A stretch of DNA of 6,717 bases. It comes from Tannerellaceae bacterium. Its GTDB lineage: Bacteria; Bacteroidota; Bacteroidia; Bacteroidales; Tannerellaceae. Position 1 is the stretch's first letter. Every line of letters begins with the position of its first letter. The stretch is taken from assembly GCA_031267775.1 (NCBI GenBank), contig JAIRYL010000222.1:1-6717 (forward strand). Reading direction: 5' to 3'. Below are positions 1 to 6,325 of the stretch, one piece after another. Position numbers and translations under genes: made by a program. The notes under the pieces were generated by a model. That model was not told the DNA's origin and did not search any database. It was given only the letters and a program-made list of their open reading frames with translations.

Positions 1-815
1 CCGGAATTATATACCGTATTGTTTACAAAAGCAATATAGCCGCGAGACTTGTTGTTTAAGCCGCCCGGATTACCGTTGTCGGCGTAAGTAACGTAAGTTA
101 CCGCATTGCCTGAAAACGTACTGTTGTATACTCTCATATTTCCGTTAATAACGTCGCATATTGCATAGTTTGCTGATTTCTGGTTATTTATAATACTGCT
201 GTTGTATATGTTTATTTCAGAAATAAAAATATAAAAATTGGCGCCGGCGCCGTTTTCGGTAGCGCGCAGAACAAAGAAATTAAGGCCCGCAGTGGAGTTC
301 CGAACCGTAACATGATCTACCGTAAGCACATTGCCGTTGTGCGAGATTCCAAAAATCCTGTAAGTAGCGTCGCTACTGGTGGCATGTCCCCTGAATCCGT
401 CGAAAATCATATTCCGGAACGTGATATTACAACCCATGTCGCTAGCCGAAGACCGGTAAACGCCGGTACTGTTATTAGCAGTAGTATTGGCAGGCGTAAA
501 TATAACGTCGCCCGTGGTTCCGGGCTTTTTGTCCAAAACAAACAGCACGTTTCCCTGGGCGGCGGTTAACGTAAGCGTTTTCGGCAGGATATATTCTCCG
601 GGTTCAAAATAGGCGTTGAACGTAGCGCCCTTGCCGCTGTCGTGGGCTTCAAAAATGGTCATGAAACCGGCTATATTAACCGGGTCGGCCTCCGTACCCG
701 CCGCGGATGTACTTCCGGCAGTAGAAACATATACGTCTTTAGCTTCCAGTTGAACAGTTGCGCAAATAAGTAATGCGCCTAAAATAAACAGTTTGGTGTT
801 GACTAACTTTCTCAT
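1..815 (-). CDS. Secreted right-handed parallel beta-helix protein, N-terminal part (runs off left edge)
   Basis: Reading from ATG at 815 down to position 1 gives 271 uninterrupted codons and no stop, so the C-terminus lies outside the window. Residues 1-25 are a typical Sec signal peptide (MRKLVNTKL, then a hydrophobic core, with likely cleavage after LEA). The mature protein opens with KDVYVSTAGS, the usual first strand of secreted beta-helix and pectate-lyase-like proteins, followed by a GTEADP segment. From about residue 131 onward short strand-turn units recur: ITFRNMIFDG, LTVDHVTVRN, INIYNSSIIN, MRVYNSTFSG and IAFVNNTVYN. These are the coils of a parallel beta-helix. Such proteins bind or cleave polysaccharides or act as surface adhesins; no catalytic residues can be assigned in the visible part. 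It is divergent from pckA. The start is chosen because the signal peptide begins there; no clear ribosome binding site is seen. Fold and secretion are well supported, substrate is unknown. Confidence 0.85.
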   Translation of the reverse strand, partial: MRKLVNTKLFILGALLICATVQLEAKDVYVSTAGSTSAAGTEADPVNIAGFMTIFEAHDSGKGATFNAYFEPGEYILPKTLTLTAAQGNVLFVLDKKPGTTGDVIFTPANTTANNSTGVYRSSASDMGCNITFRNMIFDGFRGHATSSDATYRIFGISHNGNVLTVDHVTVRNSTAGLNFFVLRATENGAGANFYIFISEINIYNSSIINNQKSANYAICDVINGNMRVYNSTFSGNAVTYVTYADNGNPGGLNNKSRGYIAFVNNTVYNS

Positions 816-819
816 CTTA

Positions 820-1120
820 TCATAGGTTTAAATTGTTTGCGTGTAAAATACGTTGCATTGCTTCGCGGGCCTGAAGTTTGTCGTCGATAGCCGGGTTAGC
901 GTGTACGCCGGCAGGGTTTTGTCTTTTCTCATCCTTTAGAATAGTGTTGTCTCGCTCAGTCCCGGCGCGAGGTTATTCATTGGTTTCCGAAAGAGCGGGA
1001 CTGCCGTTCTCTCCGTAGAGGGGGCGGGCGTTTTCGGTATGCGCGTCATACCTGTTTACTGCGTACAGGTTTAAATTCTATGTGTTTACTACTTCCCGAC
1101 CGCATAAATAATACGGTCGT
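820..1120 (-). promoter_or_regulatory. Possible structured leader upstream of the beta-helix gene
   Basis: This stretch lies just 5' of the beta-helix gene on the minus strand and holds a run of inverted repeats. CGACCG (1098-1103) pairs with CGGTCG (1115-1120). ACCTGT (1050-1055) pairs with ACAGGT (1065-1070). CTCT (1009-1012) pairs with AGAG (1017-1020). CAGTCCCG (957-964) pairs with CGGGACTG (996-1003) around a 31-nt loop. The 11-mer aggtttaaatt occurs near both ends (824-834 and 1067-1077). Several short reading frames cross the region but none is convincing. It could be an untranslated leader or riboregulator, or the decayed remains of a gene. I do not recognise it as a named RNA family, and no promoter upstream of it could be identified. 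Confidence 0.3.
828..1105 (-). other. Chain of three short ATG-initiated ORFs with abutting stops and starts
   Basis: On the minus strand three ATG-started frames follow one another. They cover 1105-1046 (19 codons, MRSGSSKHIEFKPV...), 1049-936 (37 codons, MTRIPKTPAP...) and 932-828 (34 codons, MRKDKTLPAYTL...). The first stop overlaps the next start as ATGA, and the second stop is separated from the next start by three bases. The last ends 12 bases before the beta-helix ATG. The starts at 1049, 932 and 815 are all in one frame and exactly 117 bases apart. A different frame also stays open with protein-like composition (1077-973 and 972-820) but lacks a usable start, except an internal ATG that would leave 12 residues. 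Whether any of these is translated cannot be told from sequence, and no known family is recognised. Confidence 0.15.
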
Positions 1121-1358
1121 TTAATTTCAGCAGGATTACGGGGCGCTGGGGGCTGTGGCGACCGTTCTGTTCCGCGTTTAAGTTATCGGTTGAAAATAAA
1201 TTGAATAAGCCGGTTTATTTTATGATTCGGAAAGCGTTTGAGTTTATAATTTAATTCCTACATTCGCGTTTAATTATACGACCGTTTTTGTCTTACCGCC
1301 GCCGCCACCAGTAAAACCTTGTGTTTAGCAAATTTCCATGTAAAATAAATACAGCCTC

Positions 1359-1375
1359 GCAGACCGCAGGTCTGC
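1359..1375. repeat. Palindrome GCAGACC-GCA-GGTCTGC, dispersed repeat
   Basis: This is a perfect 7-bp inverted repeat with a 3-base centre. The 17-mer accgcaggtctgcatat at 1363-1379 recurs directly at 1415-1431. The core palindrome recurs in reverse orientation at 6552-6566. Three occurrences within 6.7 kb mark it as a dispersed REP-like element. Confidence 0.7.
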
Positions 1376-1414
1376 ATATATTCACAGAATAGGATTGAAG
1401 CGTTATAACCCCAT

Positions 1415-1471
1415 ACCGCAGGTCTGCATATTAATATCCCCTAATGAAGCGTAGCGATTGGGGGATATTAA
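1415..1471. repeat. REP-like hairpin repeat, left copy
   Basis: Positions 1431-1445 pair with 1457-1471 to give a 15-bp stem (one T-G wobble) around the 11-base loop GAAGCGTAGCG. A degenerate copy of the GCAGGTCTG palindrome sits immediately to its left. The whole unit is nearly identical, in inverted orientation, to 6512-6563. No T-tract follows on either strand, so it is better read as a mobile or dispersed repeat than as a simple terminator. It lies about 70 bases upstream of the pckA promoter. Confidence 0.75.
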
Positions 1472-1541
1472 AAAAACCATAACCGTAACTGTATTGCTGA
1501 AAAATTTCCTTAATAGGTGGAGATAATGAAAAAATAATATT

Positions 1542-1549
1542 ACTTTTGC
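1542..1549 (+). promoter_or_regulatory. Bacteroidota-type -7 element for pckA
   Basis: TACTTTTG matches the TAnnTTTG -7 consensus of the Bacteroidota primary sigma factor exactly. A clear TTG at the -33 position is not present, which is common in this phylum. Transcription would start near 1557, giving a leader of about 75-80 nt that is AT-rich just before the ATG. Confidence 0.55.
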
Positions 1550-1633
1550 AACATGGTTTACAAGGGTCTTGCTGTAACCAAGGCAAAAAAGTAGATAAAT
1601 TATTATAAATCAACTATTAATTTTAATTACAAG

Positions 1634-3241
1634 ATGGCTAATTTAGATGTAAGCAAGTACGGTATTGCGGGCGTAACCGAAATTGTGCATAACCCGTCTT
1701 TCGACGTATTATTTAATGAAGAAACAAAACCGGGTTTGGAAGGTTTTGAAAAAGGGCAGGTAACGGAGCTGGGCGCCGCTAATGTAATGACAGGCGTGTA
1801 TACGGGACGTTCGCCGAAAGATAAGTTTTTTGTAATGGACGAAACCAGCAGGGATACCGTATGGTGGACGTCCGACGAATATAAAAATGATAACAAACCG
1901 ATAGACGCCAAATGCTGGGCTACGCTGAAAGCGCTGGCTACCAAGCAGCTTTCGGGAAAAAGATTGTTTGTGGTAGACGCTTTCTGCGGCGCGAACGAAA
2001 ACTCCCGGCTGAAGCTCCGTTTCATCATGGAAGTAGCCTGGCAGGCTCATTTTGTAACGAATATGTTTATTCGTCCTACCGCCGCCGAATTGGCGAACTT
2101 TGGCGAACCCGATTTCATTATCATGAACGCTTCCAAAGCGAAAGTAGATAATTACAAAGAATTGGGCTTGAACTCTGAAACCGCCGTCGTATTCAACCTG
2201 ACGGAAAAAATACAGGTGATACTCAATACCTGGTATGGAGGCGAAATGAAGAAAGGTATGTTTTCGTATATGAACTATCTGTTGCCGCTGAAAGGCATGG
2301 CTTCGATGCACTGCTCGGCCAACACAGACATGCAGGGAAAAAATACGGCCGTCTTCTTCGGCTTGTCCGGAACCGGAAAAACGACGCTTTCGACAGACCC
2401 GAAACGTTTGCTGATTGGCGACGACGAACATGGATGGGACGACGAAGGCGTTTTCAACTTTGAAGGAGGTTGCTATGCCAAAGTGATCAACCTGGATAAA
2501 GACAGCGAACCGGATATTTATAATGCTATCAAACGCGACGCTTTGCTGGAAAATGTGACGGTAGACGCCCAGGGAAAGATAGACTTCAGCGACAAGAGCG
2601 TAACCGAAAATACGCGTGTTTCGTATCCGATAGGTCATATCAAAAACATCGTTAAACCGGTTTCTAAAGCAGGCCCCGCCGAAGAAGTTATCTTTCTTTC
2701 GGCCGACGCTTTTGGCGTATTGCCTCCGGTTTCTATCTTAACGCCCGAACAAACGCAGTATTACTTCCTTTCCGGTTTCACGGCTAAACTGGCGGGTACG
2801 GAACGGGGTATTACAGAACCAACCCCAACATTCTCCGCCTGTTTCGGCGCGGCGTTCCTTTCGCTGCACCCCACAAAATACGGCGAAGAGTTGGTTAAGA
2901 AGATGAACAAGTCGGGCGCTAAAGCCTATCTGGTAAATACAGGTTGGAACGGTAGCGGCAAACGGATCTCTATCAAAGATACGCGCGGTATCATCGACGC
3001 TATCCTGGACGGCTCTATCGATACGGCTCCTACAAAAACGATTCCTTATTTTAACTTTGTTGTTCCCACGGCCTTGCCCGGCGTAGATCCCCACATTCTG
3101 GATCCGCGCGATACGTATGCCGACGCCGCACAATGGACGTCGAAAGCCGAAGATTTGGCAAACCGCTTTATTAATAACTTCAAGAAGTTCACAGGAAACG
3201 ATCTGGGCAAGTCGCTTGTAGCGGCCGGTCCAAAATTGTAA
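1634..3241 (+). CDS. pckA: Phosphoenolpyruvate carboxykinase (ATP)
   Basis: This cytosolic enzyme interconverts oxaloacetate plus ATP with phosphoenolpyruvate, CO2 and ADP. In saccharolytic Bacteroidales it is known to work largely in the carboxylating direction, feeding the oxaloacetate-to-succinate branch while recovering ATP. The 535 residues match the usual length of the ATP-dependent family (about 530-540). Key motifs are intact: TGRSPKDKF with substrate arginine R59; metal and substrate ligands Y201, K207 and H226; the phosphate loop GLSGTGKTTLS (243-253) with K249 and T250; the DDEHGWDDEG metal site (263-272); ENTRVSYP with R328; and NGSGKRISIKDTR near the C-terminus. The start at MANLDVSKYG gives the expected N-terminus and lies downstream of a good -7 element; there is no Shine-Dalgarno sequence. 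It is monocistronic, being followed by a strong terminator, and nothing in it appears broken. Confidence 0.97.
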   Translation: MANLDVSKYGIAGVTEIVHNPSFDVLFNEETKPGLEGFEKGQVTELGAANVMTGVYTGRSPKDKFFVMDETSRDTVWWTSDEYKNDNKPIDAKCWATLKALATKQLSGKRLFVVDAFCGANENSRLKLRFIMEVAWQAHFVTNMFIRPTAAELANFGEPDFIIMNASKAKVDNYKELGLNSETAVVFNLTEKIQVILNTWYGGEMKKGMFSYMNYLLPLKGMASMHCSANTDMQGKNTAVFFGLSGTGKTTLSTDPKRLLIGDDEHGWDDEGVFNFEGGCYAKVINLDKDSEPDIYNAIKRDALLENVTVDAQGKIDFSDKSVTENTRVSYPIGHIKNIVKPVSKAGPAEEVIFLSADAFGVLPPVSILTPEQTQYYFLSGFTAKLAGTERGITEPTPTFSACFGAAFLSLHPTKYGEELVKKMNKSGAKAYLVNTGWNGSGKRISIKDTRGIIDAILDGSIDTAPTKTIPYFNFVVPTALPGVDPHILDPRDTYADAAQWTSKAEDLANRFINNFKKFTGNDLGKSLVAAGPKL

Positions 3242-3280
3242 TATTGTAATAAATTCGTTATATCGCAGTATATAACCGGG

Positions 3281-3315
3281 TAGAGACAAGGCATGGCTTT
3301 GTCTCTATTTTTTTT
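3281..3315 (+). terminator. Rho-independent terminator of pckA
   Basis: TAGAGACAAGGC (3281-3292) pairs with GCTTTGTCTCTA (3296-3307) through one G-T wobble, with loop ATG, and is followed by eight T residues (3308-3315). It lies 40 bases after the pckA stop. The stem resembles the hairpin at 6231-6254, so this terminator appears to be built from a dispersed repeat. Confidence 0.9.
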
Positions 3316-3343
3316 GTCCGCGTATATTTTAACAGATAAAGAT

Positions 3344-3387
3344 AAAAAGTATTACTAAATATAAAGGAGGATTAAAAAGTATTACTA
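3344..3387. repeat. 14-bp direct repeat in the lipoprotein upstream region
   Basis: AAAAAGTATTACTA occurs at 3344-3357 and again at 3374-3387, a 30-base period of about three helical turns. The second copy runs into the candidate -7 element. It could be a paired regulator-binding site or a local duplication. The AAAGGAGG between the copies is not followed by a nearby start codon and is unlikely to be a ribosome binding site. Confidence 0.5.
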
Positions 3388-3393
3388 TCTTTA
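3386..3393 (+). promoter_or_regulatory. Candidate -7 element for the lipoprotein gene
   Basis: TATCTTTA matches TAnnTTTG at seven of eight positions. It lies 42 bases upstream of the lipoprotein ATG and after the pckA terminator, as expected for an independent promoter. No clear -33 TTG is seen. Confidence 0.4.
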
Positions 3394-3395
3394 AA

Positions 3396-3418
3396 CCCGC
3401 ATACCTGTTGTATGTGGG
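3396..3418 (+). other. Hairpin at the 5' end of the predicted lipoprotein transcript
   Basis: CCCGCATAC (3396-3404) pairs with GTATGTGGG (3410-3418) through one G-T wobble around the loop CTGTT. It overlaps the expected transcription start, so it could be an mRNA 5' stabilising stem or an operator-like palindrome. There is no T-tract. Confidence 0.4.
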
Positions 3419-3435
3419 AAGTTTGATAGAGTAAA

Positions 3436-4566
3436 ATGAAGAAAATTCTTCTGATAATAAGCGCGATACTATTTCTATCTTCGTGTGGAGGCGGTATGGC
3501 TTACCGGATTGAAGGAAAACTGGACAATCTGACTGATCAGGTTATTTATGTTGTTTTTGAGTCGGAAGACCGCAGTTTGGTAGATACCGTCGTGTGTGAA
3601 AAGCCGGGACAGTTTACACTGGATCAACCGCAGGAAGGTTTTAATCTGGCAACGCTTTTCTTTGAAAATAAATCGGCCTGGTTTACCGTTTACCTGGAAC
3701 CGAACGTACAGGTTAAGGTATCCGGCGACGTTCGGTATCCGGCTCTTTTGCAGGCAAAAGGCGGTAAGCTAAACAAAGAGCTTTCCGCTATCCGGGCCAA
3801 GATGGCTTCTTTATTGAAAGAACAGGCCGATTTATTTGCCGGACTTAACAGGGATAACGGTACGGGCGCCATGGATAGAAGCGATATGTCGTCTAAATGG
3901 ACAAATGTGAATCATCAGTTGAGCGAATTGGCCTTAACCTATATTCAGGAACATCCAAGCGAGCAGGCGTCTGTCATATTAATTCATACCTTCTTTGTCG
4001 ATCCGGACGACACGCGTAAGCTGGACGAATTACTGATTGCTTTAGACCCTGCATTAAAGGATTTTTATCTGGTAAAGGAATTGGAACAATATAGCGTAAA
4101 AGCCAAACTGACGGCCTTAGGAGCCGAAGCGCCCAATTTTACGGTGAAAAACGTCTATGGAGAGAGCGTTGCCTTAGATTCGTTCGCCAATAAATATCTG
4201 ATACTCGCCTTTACGGCTCCCTGGTGCGACATGTGCCGGACAGACGATTTGTATCTGGATGAAATAGAAAGATTATATTCGAAAGATGATCTGGAACAAC
4301 TGCTGGTAAGTCTGGACGACGATTTGGAAGGCGTGCGCCAGTTGCTGGAAAAGGATAGTATCCCGTGGAACTTGGTAACGGATTCGGCCAGGCAGGCCAC
4401 CCTCTTGATCGATTTGTATAACGTAGCGGCTTTACCCCGCTGCTTCCTGATTGATAAAGAAGGGAAAATCATCCTTAAAACAGAAAGCGGATTAGAAATA
4501 AAACAAACATTGGAACAACTTATTATGAATGAAGATACGAACAGGGAGGAAGAAGACGGCGTATGA
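3436..4566 (+). CDS. Lipoprotein with DUF4369-like N-terminus and TlpA-type thioredoxin domain
   Basis: The protein has 376 residues. Residues 1-17 form a lipoprotein signal ending in the lipobox LSSC, with C17 as the lipidated residue. Residues 23-100 (YRIEGKLDNL ... VYLEPNVQVKVSG) resemble the DUF4369 beta-sandwich that often precedes thioredoxin domains in Bacteroidota. A charged, probably helical linker spans about 110-220. From about 228 (GAEAPNFTVKNVYGE) to 362 is a TlpA/ResA-like thioredoxin fold with active site WCDMC (C264, C267) and a predicted cis-proline P334 in LPRCFLID. The acidic tail is dispensable in appearance. Known relatives are membrane-anchored periplasmic thiol-disulfide reductases; the partner here is unknown. 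An extra cysteine, C336, lies two residues after the cis-proline. The start is fixed by the signal peptide. The gene stands 77 bp before yifB and may share its transcript. Confidence 0.88.
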   Translation: MKKILLIISAILFLSSCGGGMAYRIEGKLDNLTDQVIYVVFESEDRSLVDTVVCEKPGQFTLDQPQEGFNLATLFFENKSAWFTVYLEPNVQVKVSGDVRYPALLQAKGGKLNKELSAIRAKMASLLKEQADLFAGLNRDNGTGAMDRSDMSSKWTNVNHQLSELALTYIQEHPSEQASVILIHTFFVDPDDTRKLDELLIALDPALKDFYLVKELEQYSVKAKLTALGAEAPNFTVKNVYGESVALDSFANKYLILAFTAPWCDMCRTDDLYLDEIERLYSKDDLEQLLVSLDDDLEGVRQLLEKDSIPWNLVTDSARQATLLIDLYNVAALPRCFLIDKEGKIILKTESGLEIKQTLEQLIMNEDTNREEEDGV

Positions 4567-4643
4567 TTTATTTTCAGACGCCTCCTCAGACATAAAGATC
4601 GGATTTTTATCCTTTTTCCCCGTTTCTTCCAAAATTTTTAACT

Positions 4644-6182
4644 ATGCTGGTAAAATCGTATGCCGCGGCCGTACAGGGTATCTCGGCGACAGTCATAACA
4701 ATTGAGGTTAGTTGCAATAAAGGCATTCAGTTCTTTTTGGTGGGATTGCCGGATGTGGCCGTACGCGAAAGCCATGAACGGATTATTTCGGCTTTGCAGG
4801 TCAGCGGGTATAAATTTCCGCGCTGCCGGATTGTTATTAACATGGCGCCGGCGGATATTCGGAAAGAAGGCTCTTCGTATGATCTGCCCCTTGCCATTGG
4901 CATTATGGCCGCCGCCGAACAAATTGACGCTTCCGGGCTGAATAACTTTATGATTATGGGCGAATTATCCCTTGACGGAAGTTTGTTGCCGGTAAAAGGC
5001 GCGTTGCCGATAGCCCTTAAAGCCCGCGAGGCGGGGTTTAAAGGCTTTATCCTGCCCGAACAGAATGCCCGCGAGGCGGCTGTTGTGGATGGTCTGGATG
5101 TATATGGCATGAAAAATATCAGGGAAGTGCTTGAATTTATCGACGGCAAAAGCAGTAAAGAGCCGGCGCGCGTGGATATCCAGGCCGTGTTTTATACCTG
5201 TCAGGAATCGTACGACTTTGATTTTTCCGACGTTCGGGGGCAGGAAAATGTGAAACGCGCCTTGGAAGTGGCCGCGGCCGGCTCGCACAATTTATTGATG
5301 GTGGGGCCGCCGGGAAGCGGAAAGTCTATGCTTGCCAAGCGTATTCCGTCTATCTTGCCTCCGCTCACGCTGCCTGAATCGCTGGAGACGACTAAAATAC
5401 ATTCGGTAGCCGGCAAGCTGGAGAAAGACGTCTCTCTGATGGCGCGGCGGCCTTTTCGTTCGCCCCACCATACCATTTCGGATGTAGCGATGGTAGGGGG
5501 AGGTTCATTTCCTAAGCCGGGCGAAATCAGTCTGGCTCACAACGGGGTTTTATTTCTGGACGAGCTTCCCGAATTTAACAGAAATGTGCTTGAAGTGATG
5601 CGGCAGCCGTTGGAAGATAGAACGATAACCATCTCGCGCGCCCGTTCGTCCGTCGACTATCCGGCGGGATTTATGCTGGTGGGATCGATGAACCCCTGCC
5701 AGTGCGGATACTATAACCATCCCGAACGCGCCTGTATATGTATGCCGGGTTCGGTGCAAAAGTACATGAGTCGCGTTTCCGGGCCGTTATTAGACAGGAT
5801 CGACGTACAGGTGGAGGTAACCCCCGTCTCGTTTGAGAAAATATCGGAGAGAGCCCCGTCCGAGCCAAGCGCCGCCATTCGCGAACGGGTAATAAAAGCG
5901 CGCCTGATACAGGAAGAACGCTTTAAAGGACGTCCCGGCATATACTGTAACGCCCAGATGACGACTCAAATGCTGCATACCTTTGTAGAACCGGATAAAG
6001 ACGGCTTGTCGAGGCTGAAGATGGCCATGGAACGACTAAACCTCTCTGCCCGGGCGTATGACCGGATTCTGAAAGTATCCCGCACCATTGCCGACCTGGC
6101 AGGCGTAGAACAGGTCGACGCCCGTCACATAGCCGAAGCCATCCAATACCGCAAACTCGACAGGGAGAACTGGGGAATGTGA
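4644..6182 (+). CDS. YifB/ComM-family Mg-chelatase-like AAA+ ATPase
   Basis: This 512-residue protein has the full family layout. A ChlI/Lon-protease-like N-terminal domain spans about 20-140 and contains FFLVGLPDVAVRES and NMAPADIRKEGSSYDLP. The AAA+ core starts near 193 with DFSDVRGQENVKRALEVAA. Walker A is GPPGSGKS (221-228), Walker B is LFLDELPE (303-310), and the likely sensor/arginine segment is GPLLDRID (380-387). Cysteines 352, 354, 364 and 366 (PCQCG and ACICM) form the conserved cysteine pairs of this family and probably bind zinc. The C-terminal helical lid ends in AIQYRKLDREN. The ComM branch is known as a hexameric helicase promoting branch migration during natural transformation; resemblance to magnesium chelatase is structural only, and no chlorophyll role is implied. 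No catalytic residue is missing. No clear promoter or terminator was found in the 77-bp gap upstream, apart from a weak GGAT/ATCC stem near 4601. Confidence 0.95.
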   Translation: MLVKSYAAAVQGISATVITIEVSCNKGIQFFLVGLPDVAVRESHERIISALQVSGYKFPRCRIVINMAPADIRKEGSSYDLPLAIGIMAAAEQIDASGLNNFMIMGELSLDGSLLPVKGALPIALKAREAGFKGFILPEQNAREAAVVDGLDVYGMKNIREVLEFIDGKSSKEPARVDIQAVFYTCQESYDFDFSDVRGQENVKRALEVAAAGSHNLLMVGPPGSGKSMLAKRIPSILPPLTLPESLETTKIHSVAGKLEKDVSLMARRPFRSPHHTISDVAMVGGGSFPKPGEISLAHNGVLFLDELPEFNRNVLEVMRQPLEDRTITISRARSSVDYPAGFMLVGSMNPCQCGYYNHPERACICMPGSVQKYMSRVSGPLLDRIDVQVEVTPVSFEKISERAPSEPSAAIRERVIKARLIQEERFKGRPGIYCNAQMTTQMLHTFVEPDKDGLSRLKMAMERLNLSARAYDRILKVSRTIADLAGVEQVDARHIAEAIQYRKLDRENWGM

Positions 6183-6230
6183 TTCGTTAAATATCCGCCG
6201 GCGCGGGCTTGCAGCCAAACCCGACATTGT

Positions 6231-6254
6231 AGAGACGCCATGCTTGGCGTCTCT
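6231..6254 (+). terminator. Hairpin after yifB, possible terminator
   Basis: AGAGACGCCA (6231-6240) and TGGCGTCTCT (6245-6254) form a perfect 10-bp stem with a 4-base loop, 48 bases after the yifB stop. It belongs to the same AGAGAC hairpin family as the pckA terminator but lacks a T-tract, so termination efficiency is doubtful. Confidence 0.5.
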
Positions 6255-6305
6255 TGCGGCGCCGATACTAAGTAACGTGAAATAAATAATATGTAATGAT
6301 TTTTC

Positions 6306-6321
6306 TGTCCCGACGGGGACA
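6306..6321. repeat. Small palindrome TGTCCC-GACG-GGGACA
   Basis: This 6-bp perfect inverted repeat with a 4-base loop is embedded in T-rich and A/T-rich flanks, immediately left of the larger inverted-repeat element. It could be a separate repeat unit or a weak terminator; nothing in the sequence decides. Confidence 0.45.
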
Positions 6322-6325
6322 AATT

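Noticed and set aside
312..569. 85-codon plus-strand open frame
   Set aside because: It is antisense to the beta-helix gene, whose signal peptide and repeated coils are convincing; the plus-strand translation has no family-like features.
1098..1130. Plus-strand terminator (CGACCG/CGGTCG followed by a T-rich stretch)
   Set aside because: No plus-strand gene ends upstream, the loop is 11 bases and the T-tract is interrupted; I treat it as part of the minus-strand leader instead.
1360..1471. CRISPR array from the repeated GCAGGTCTGCATAT motif
   Set aside because: Only two direct copies exist, the unit is palindromic, and the reverse copy is 5 kb away; there are no regular spacers or cas genes.
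1431..1613. 60-codon minus-strand open frame upstream of pckA
   Set aside because: It starts in the pckA leader, crosses the promoter and ends in the hairpin repeat; composition does not look like a protein.
1709..2638. 309-codon minus-strand open frame inside pckA
   Set aside because: It is a long shadow frame of a GC-rich, fully conserved carboxykinase gene; the translation shows no recognisable motifs.
3363..3370. AAAGGAGG as a Shine-Dalgarno site
   Set aside because: No start codon follows at a suitable distance; the lipoprotein ATG is more than 60 bases downstream.
4644..6182. Magnesium chelatase subunit of tetrapyrrole synthesis
   Set aside because: The N-terminal Lon-like domain and cysteine pairs place it in the YifB/ComM family, and no partner chelatase subunits are nearby.
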